This document shows positions 36,577-40,592 of a stretch of DNA of 40,592 bases, piece by piece. Numbering within the stretch: position 1 is the first letter of the stretch; each line of letters starts with the position of its first letter. Below the pieces are notes generated by a model that was not told where the DNA came from, ran no database searches, and saw only the letters and a program-made list of their open reading frames with translations. The position numbers were made by a program, and so were the translations under genes. Source of the DNA: Eubacteriales Family XIII. Incertae Sedis bacterium (GTDB taxonomy: Bacteria > Bacillota > Clostridia > Peptostreptococcales > Anaerovoracaceae); NCBI GenBank assembly GCA_031257175.1, contig JAIRPE010000040.1:1-40592 (forward strand). The letters run 5' to 3'.

Positions 36577-37258
36577 GCCCACCCGTCCTTTCAAGGCTCC
36601 GCCGCGACCGGCAAGCTGATGCTCAAAGCCGCGCCACAACAGGGCCTGTGGCCATTATACCACGGATTTGTTTAATTTACAAGGGTGTGCTGGGGTATAT
36701 GGTAGTTAGGGTGAATTGTAAGTTTAAGCGTCGTGGGTTTTTATGGCATTCCCCGAAATATGTGTGTCCAAGCCATTTCTAAGGCTACCCGCGTCGGCCT
36801 CGCGCGGGGCGGCGCGCAAGGGCTAAAGCCCGTCAATCTGCCTGGAATCGACGATCTTATGGGATTTTGGGCCGTTCGGGACAAGGAAAGGGCCTTTTTA
36901 ACCGCCGAACCGGAACAGACAAGACAGACGGCTACGCAGAAGCCGGGAGCTTCCACGGTCAGGTTCCACAACAGGAAATCTACGCCAGGCGGGAAATTTC
37001 CGACTTGAAGAAATCGGAATCTTATCTGAAAATGCTGAGGGAAACGAGGGAAAATAGGGGCCTAATATATGCCTCATTTTATCACGTGACTAATCTGCGA
37101 TGACATCACCATTTGAAGCCCGTCACGTGGGCGGAACGCTGACATTTTTCTTATGCTTCTGTATTTCTCGCGCGGCGTTTCTAACGACCCGTTTGTCCGC
37201 CACGCCAAAACACACGGGCGCCCCGTCCACGCCGTGGATCTTGGACGGAGCGGGCCGC

Positions 37259-37915
37259 TCAGCCGAAAACCTTGTGGCTCTCGTTGTTTTTCATGAATCT
37301 GGCGGGATTGCCAAACGCGATGACGTCGTCGGGGATGTCTTTGGTCACCACGGAACCCATGCCTACTATAGTCCTTGCGCCTATGGTCACGCCCTGCATC
37401 ACGGGGGCGCCCATGCCGATGTAAGTCTCAGAGCCCACCACGCACCCGCCCCCAATGTTGGCGGAAGGGGAAATGACCGAATGGGCGCCTATATTGGTGT
37501 CATGCCCCAACATGCAATTGGGCTGGAGCAGGACGTTTTCTTTCAGTTCCACGCCCGTGGACACGAAAGCGCCGAAGCACACGAGGCACCCCGCACCCAG
37601 CACCGCGTCGGGGCTTATCAGGGAGCGGGGGTGCGTCAACGTCTCCAGAGAAAACCCTGCGGCCAGCGTCTTGTCGCGCAACATTTTTCTGGCATAGGGC
37701 TCGCCAACGGCGATGACTATTTTTAGCGGCTGATACACGTACTTCTCCTGCATTTCCTCAAAGCTAAAAACAGGCGCGCCGTTTATAGTCCTGCCGAAAT
37801 TGTAGTCGTCGATGAAGATGAACCGCTCGAATTTCTTGACCGGCCAGTTCACGTCCTCGGCCAGCTCCAAAATCTCCCGGCCAAGCCCTCCAGCTCCGTA
37901 GACCGCCAATATCAT
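37259..37915 (-). CDS. NeuD/PglD-like sugar O-acyltransferase (left-handed beta helix)
   Basis: MILAVYGAGGLGREILELAED, then hexapeptide repeats (LGHDTNIGAHSVISPSANIGGGCVVGSETYIGMGAPVMQGVTIGARTIVGMGSVVTKDIP). Confidence 0.85.
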   Translation of the reverse strand: MILAVYGAGGLGREILELAEDVNWPVKKFERFIFIDDYNFGRTINGAPVFSFEEMQEKYVYQPLKIVIAVGEPYARKMLRDKTLAAGFSLETLTHPRSLISPDAVLGAGCLVCFGAFVSTGVELKENVLLQPNCMLGHDTNIGAHSVISPSANIGGGCVVGSETYIGMGAPVMQGVTIGARTIVGMGSVVTKDIPDDVIAFGNPARFMKNNESHKVFG

Positions 37916-38110
37916 GCCGCCACCCCCTTCCGCAAGGGTCGATGTCCCACGCCCCTGAGCAACCTGCCTCCTATTGACTATTGTAGCGCTATTTTTTATT
38001 CTAAGCAACTGAGAGGGGAGTAAGAATGTGGTTGATTTGTAATAATGTCATCATGTGAAGTAATCGAGGAAAATACCGCTCATCTGATTCCCCTCTCGCC
38101 ATCCCGTCCG

Positions 38111-38139
38111 TTTACTCGCCCCGTCGTATGCTGTATAAT
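38111..38139 (+). promoter_or_regulatory. Promoter for MBL hydrolase gene
   Basis: TTTACT (38111-38116), 17 bp spacer, TATAAT (38134-38139). Confidence 0.65.
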
Positions 38140-38154
38140 ATTAATGGATTCTCA

Positions 38155-38188
38155 GGGCGCGATTTTTCCGTTCGGCAAAATCGCGCCC
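38155..38188 (+). promoter_or_regulatory. 5' leader stem-loop of MBL hydrolase gene
   Basis: GGGCGCGATTTT - 10 nt - AAAATCGCGCCC, perfect 12 bp stem between promoter and start codon. Confidence 0.65.
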
Positions 38189-38209
38189 GCGGAAAGCGAG
38201 GTGCGGACG

Positions 38210-38800
38210 ATGACGAAGCTTTATTACCAAGGGCATGGAAGTTACCGCTTCACGACGGCTGACGGCCGGGTCGTATACTTCGATCCCTATGCGGGCGACG
38301 GCTACGATTTGCCCGCCGACATTATCCTCGTGACCCACGGTCACGGCGACCACAACCAGATCGGCCTCGTGGCGCGGAAGCCGGGGTGCCGCGTCATCAC
38401 CTACGAGGACGCCCTCGCGGGGGACAGGCATAACAGCTTCGACGTGGACGGGTTCCTGGTCGAGGCGGTGGAAGCCAAGAACCTCATTCACAACCCCAAG
38501 AGCTGCGTCGGCTACATCCTGTCCTTCGACGGGCTGAAAATCTACTGCTCCGGCGACACGTCAAAGACGGGGCAGATGGCCGCGTTCGCCGCCCGAGGGC
38601 TTGATTACGCCATATTCTGCGGCGACGGCGTGTTCAATATGGGCCTTAGGGAAGCGGCGGAATGCGCCCGTATCGTCGGGGCGAAACGCAATATCGTCAT
38701 CCACTTGAAGCCGGGCGCGTTGTTCGACCGAGCCAAGGCTGACAAGTGGGACGCGCCGAACAAGCTGATAATAGAGCCTGGAGAGGAAATAGCGCTATAA
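38210..38800 (+). CDS. MBL-fold metal-dependent hydrolase
   Basis: MTKLYYQGHGSYRFTTADGRVVYFDPY, VTHGHGDHNQ, YCSGDTSKTGQM. Start 38210 with SD GAGGTG. Confidence 0.85.
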   Translation: MTKLYYQGHGSYRFTTADGRVVYFDPYAGDGYDLPADIILVTHGHGDHNQIGLVARKPGCRVITYEDALAGDRHNSFDVDGFLVEAVEAKNLIHNPKSCVGYILSFDGLKIYCSGDTSKTGQMAAFAARGLDYAIFCGDGVFNMGLREAAECARIVGAKRNIVIHLKPGALFDRAKADKWDAPNKLIIEPGEEIAL

Positions 38801-38864
38801 CCGCCGACCGCCGCCGATGGGGAATACGAAAGCCGCGTTCGCCTTGCATTAGGAGTACGGATTT

Positions 38865-38927
38865 ATGGACATGCCAAGGTTAGAGAAAAGCTCTCGCGCG
38901 CCGACAGCGCCTGCGGCGTCGCGATGA
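38865..38927 (+). CDS. 20-codon leader ORF overlapping VanZ start
   Basis: AGGAG SD at 38851; ATG 38865 encodes MDMPRLEKSSRAPTAPAASR, and its TGA overlaps the downstream ATG (ATGA). Confidence 0.4.
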   Translation: MDMPRLEKSSRAPTAPAASR

Positions 38928-39484
38928 GAATTACCGACATAATGCCCCTCGGGGCAGTTTCCCTGGTTGCGGCCATGTTGACCGTTGCCGCCCGCAAGGG
39001 GCGCGGGAATGCGCCCGCATCGACGGCGTATTTTTTCGCGGCGCGGTTTTTCGGGCTGTGGTACCTGCTGACCGCCGCCACCCTTTTGTTCAAACTCGCC
39101 ACGATAGGCTTCGTGGTCGGCGGCGTGGCAAGCCCGTTGCTACGGGCGAATTTTGTTCCGTTTAAGATGATCGCGCTGTATGTCAAGCGGCGGAACGCGG
39201 TCCAGTTTTGGGGGAACGTCGTCGCCCTGTTCCCCTTCCCCATATTGCTGTATCTGAATTCCCCTGAAACGCGGTTCCGGAAAAACGTTCTGATATCCAT
39301 CATCGTGACAGTGTGTATTGAACCGCTGCAACTGCTTATGAACGTCATTCTCCGCGCCCCGTACAATGTCATAGACATAGACGATTTTTTGCTAAACGCG
39401 GTCGGAACCGCGCTCGGGTTGCTCACGGTTAGGCTGGTTATGGCGGCCAAAGCGCGGGCGAGCCGAACCGGAATCAAGCCGTAA
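38924..39484 (+). CDS. VanZ-like family membrane protein
   Basis: NFVPFKMI, FWGNVVALFPFPILLYL, IDIDDFLLNAVGTALGLL. Confidence 0.8.
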   Translation: MRITDIMPLGAVSLVAAMLTVAARKGRGNAPASTAYFFAARFFGLWYLLTAATLLFKLATIGFVVGGVASPLLRANFVPFKMIALYVKRRNAVQFWGNVVALFPFPILLYLNSPETRFRKNVLISIIVTVCIEPLQLLMNVILRAPYNVIDIDDFLLNAVGTALGLLTVRLVMAAKARASRTGIKP

Positions 39485-39654
39485 AGCAGGACGCCGCACA
39501 ATGAATTACACGGACATACCGCGTCGCGCTGACGGGACGCAGCGCACAGGCCGGACTAACGATAAGACTCGTCGGGTTGGCGCACGACAGCGGCAGGCGC
39601 CCCCTCTTCCCACGCTCTTCGGCCCTATTGAACCCTCCCTGCTTATTTGCTATA

Positions 39655-39684
39655 CTTATACTTATCCTTTTTTAATTCCGCCCA
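39655..39684. repeat. Dispersed intergenic repeat copy 2
   Basis: CTTATACTTATCCTTTTTTAATTCCGCCCA; 29/30 identical to 23836-23865. Confidence 0.7.
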
Positions 39685-39718
39685 AAATTATTGGACGGAT
39701 TCCGGAAGACGGTATCTG

Positions 39719-39756
39719 CTAATCCGCTTCAAGATAACATTTCAAACGCGGATTAG
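39719..39756. repeat. Inverted repeat
   Basis: CTAATCCGC (39719-39727) and GCGGATTAG (39748-39756), followed by TATTT; terminator-like on the plus strand but weak. Confidence 0.4.
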
Positions 39757-39909
39757 TATTTAACCGCGAGGGGCCGCCGCGTCGCGCGGGTCGGCGCGTC
39801 CCGTTGGGCGTTTGCCCGAGGCTTCGGTCGCCGCCGTCCGGGATGGGGCTGGCGCCGATAAATGATTGGCTAGTTTGCGCGATAGGGATTGTTGGAGGGG
39901 AATTGTGGT

Positions 39910-40592
39910 ATGAATGATGATTTTAGGGGAAAAGACGCGGCTCCGGGCTTAACCCGGGTCTCTGAAAAGGACATGGCGGGTGGCTTGCCCGACGGCAGGC
40001 GCGCGTGGCAATGCCTGTCCGGCGGGGCGCTTAAGCTCATCGGGGCGGCTATGATGGTCGTGGACCATCTGCATCAGATGTTTTACAATGTGTGGGCCCC
40101 CGACTGGTTCACCTGCATAGGCAGGCCGGTGGCGGCCATGTTCCTGTTCATGTCCGCCGAGGGCTTCGCCCATACCCGCAGCAAGGGGCGTTATCTGCTC
40201 AGGCTGTTCATCGGCTTTGAATTCATGGGCCTGGTCTCATATTTGCTGTCGCGCGCCCTGCCCAACGAAAATGTGGTTCTGATGAACAACATTTTCGGCA
40301 CGTTGCTTCTGGCCGCCGTGTACATGCTTCTGACCGACTGGCTGAAGGAAGGGTTCAAGAAACGCAAGCCTTTGCTCGTTCTGTCGGCGGCGGCGTTGAT
40401 GGTTCTCATCGTCGCGGCGAGCGTGGGGATGATGCTCCTGATGAACGCGCCTGCTTTGCCGCATCTCGCCCTCGCTTTGCTGGTAAGCTGCGCGCCGAAC
40501 GTCATTTTGACTGAGGGCGGCTTTCCCCTCGTGCTTTTGGGCGTCTTGTTTTATCTGCTGAGGAAGCATAGGTTGGCGCAAATGGCGGTGGT
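39910..40592 (+). CDS. TraX-like family membrane protein (3' end truncated by window)
   Basis: Frame open from ATG 39910 to the window end (absent from the ORF track because no stop). LSGGALKLIGAAMMVVDHLHQMF...IGRPVAAMFLFMSAEGFAHTRSKGRYLLRL. SD GGAGGGG. Confidence 0.75.
   Translation, partial: MNDDFRGKDAAPGLTRVSEKDMAGGLPDGRRAWQCLSGGALKLIGAAMMVVDHLHQMFYNVWAPDWFTCIGRPVAAMFLFMSAEGFAHTRSKGRYLLRLFIGFEFMGLVSYLLSRALPNENVVLMNNIFGTLLLAAVYMLLTDWLKEGFKKRKPLLVLSAAALMVLIVAASVGMMLLMNAPALPHLALALLVSCAPNVILTEGGFPLVLLGVLFYLLRKHRLAQMAV

Noticed and set aside
1-40592. CRISPR arrays, rRNA, tRNA, transposases, integrases
   Set aside because: None recognised by eye; no regularly spaced direct repeats or transposase motifs in the ORFs. 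A tRNA scan was not possible here.

Overview
High-GC bacterial chromosome segment, probably Firmicutes/Clostridia-like judging from PolC and the gene order pyrH-frr-uppS-cdsA-dxr-rseP-ispG-polC. It has three blocks. (1) About 0-3 kb: YhbD/YhbE-F-like genes, a YugP-like membrane protease and a TetR regulator. (2) About 3.3-19.4 kb: a plus-strand catabolic island with a 2-hydroxyacid dehydrogenase, Na+/solute symporter, membrane-anchored SWIM protein, nitrilase-like protein, PreA/DHOD-like Fe-S flavoprotein, DUF3830-like protein, Fe-alcohol dehydrogenase, acyl-CoA dehydrogenase, thiolase, 3-hydroxyacyl-CoA dehydrogenase, both 2-hydroxyacyl-CoA dehydratase subunits with their activator ATPase, a FabZ-like hotdog protein and a CoA-transferase. 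(3) About 19.8-36.6 kb: a minus-strand housekeeping block (lexA, dprA, yifB/comM, yraN, polC, SPFH, nfeD-like, ispG, rseP, dxr, cdsA, uppS, frr, pyrH), followed by a NeuD/PglD-like acyltransferase, MBL hydrolase, VanZ-like protein and a truncated TraX-like protein. The best candidate for undescribed biology is the front half of the island: the nitrilase-like protein has Asp at the catalytic Cys position, and the adjacent PreA-like protein lacks the DHOD/DPD active-site Cys. Both sit with DUF3830-like and SWIM proteins beside a 2-hydroxyacyl-CoA dehydratase module. Other notable points: PolC appears to lack the intercalated 3'-5' exonuclease domain; a double-CXXCG protein separates nfeD from SPFH; a PASTA-like ORF lies between frr and uppS; and several strong inverted repeats, promoter/operator candidates and a coupled leader ORF are visible. 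Family calls come from motif recognition by eye; no searches were run.
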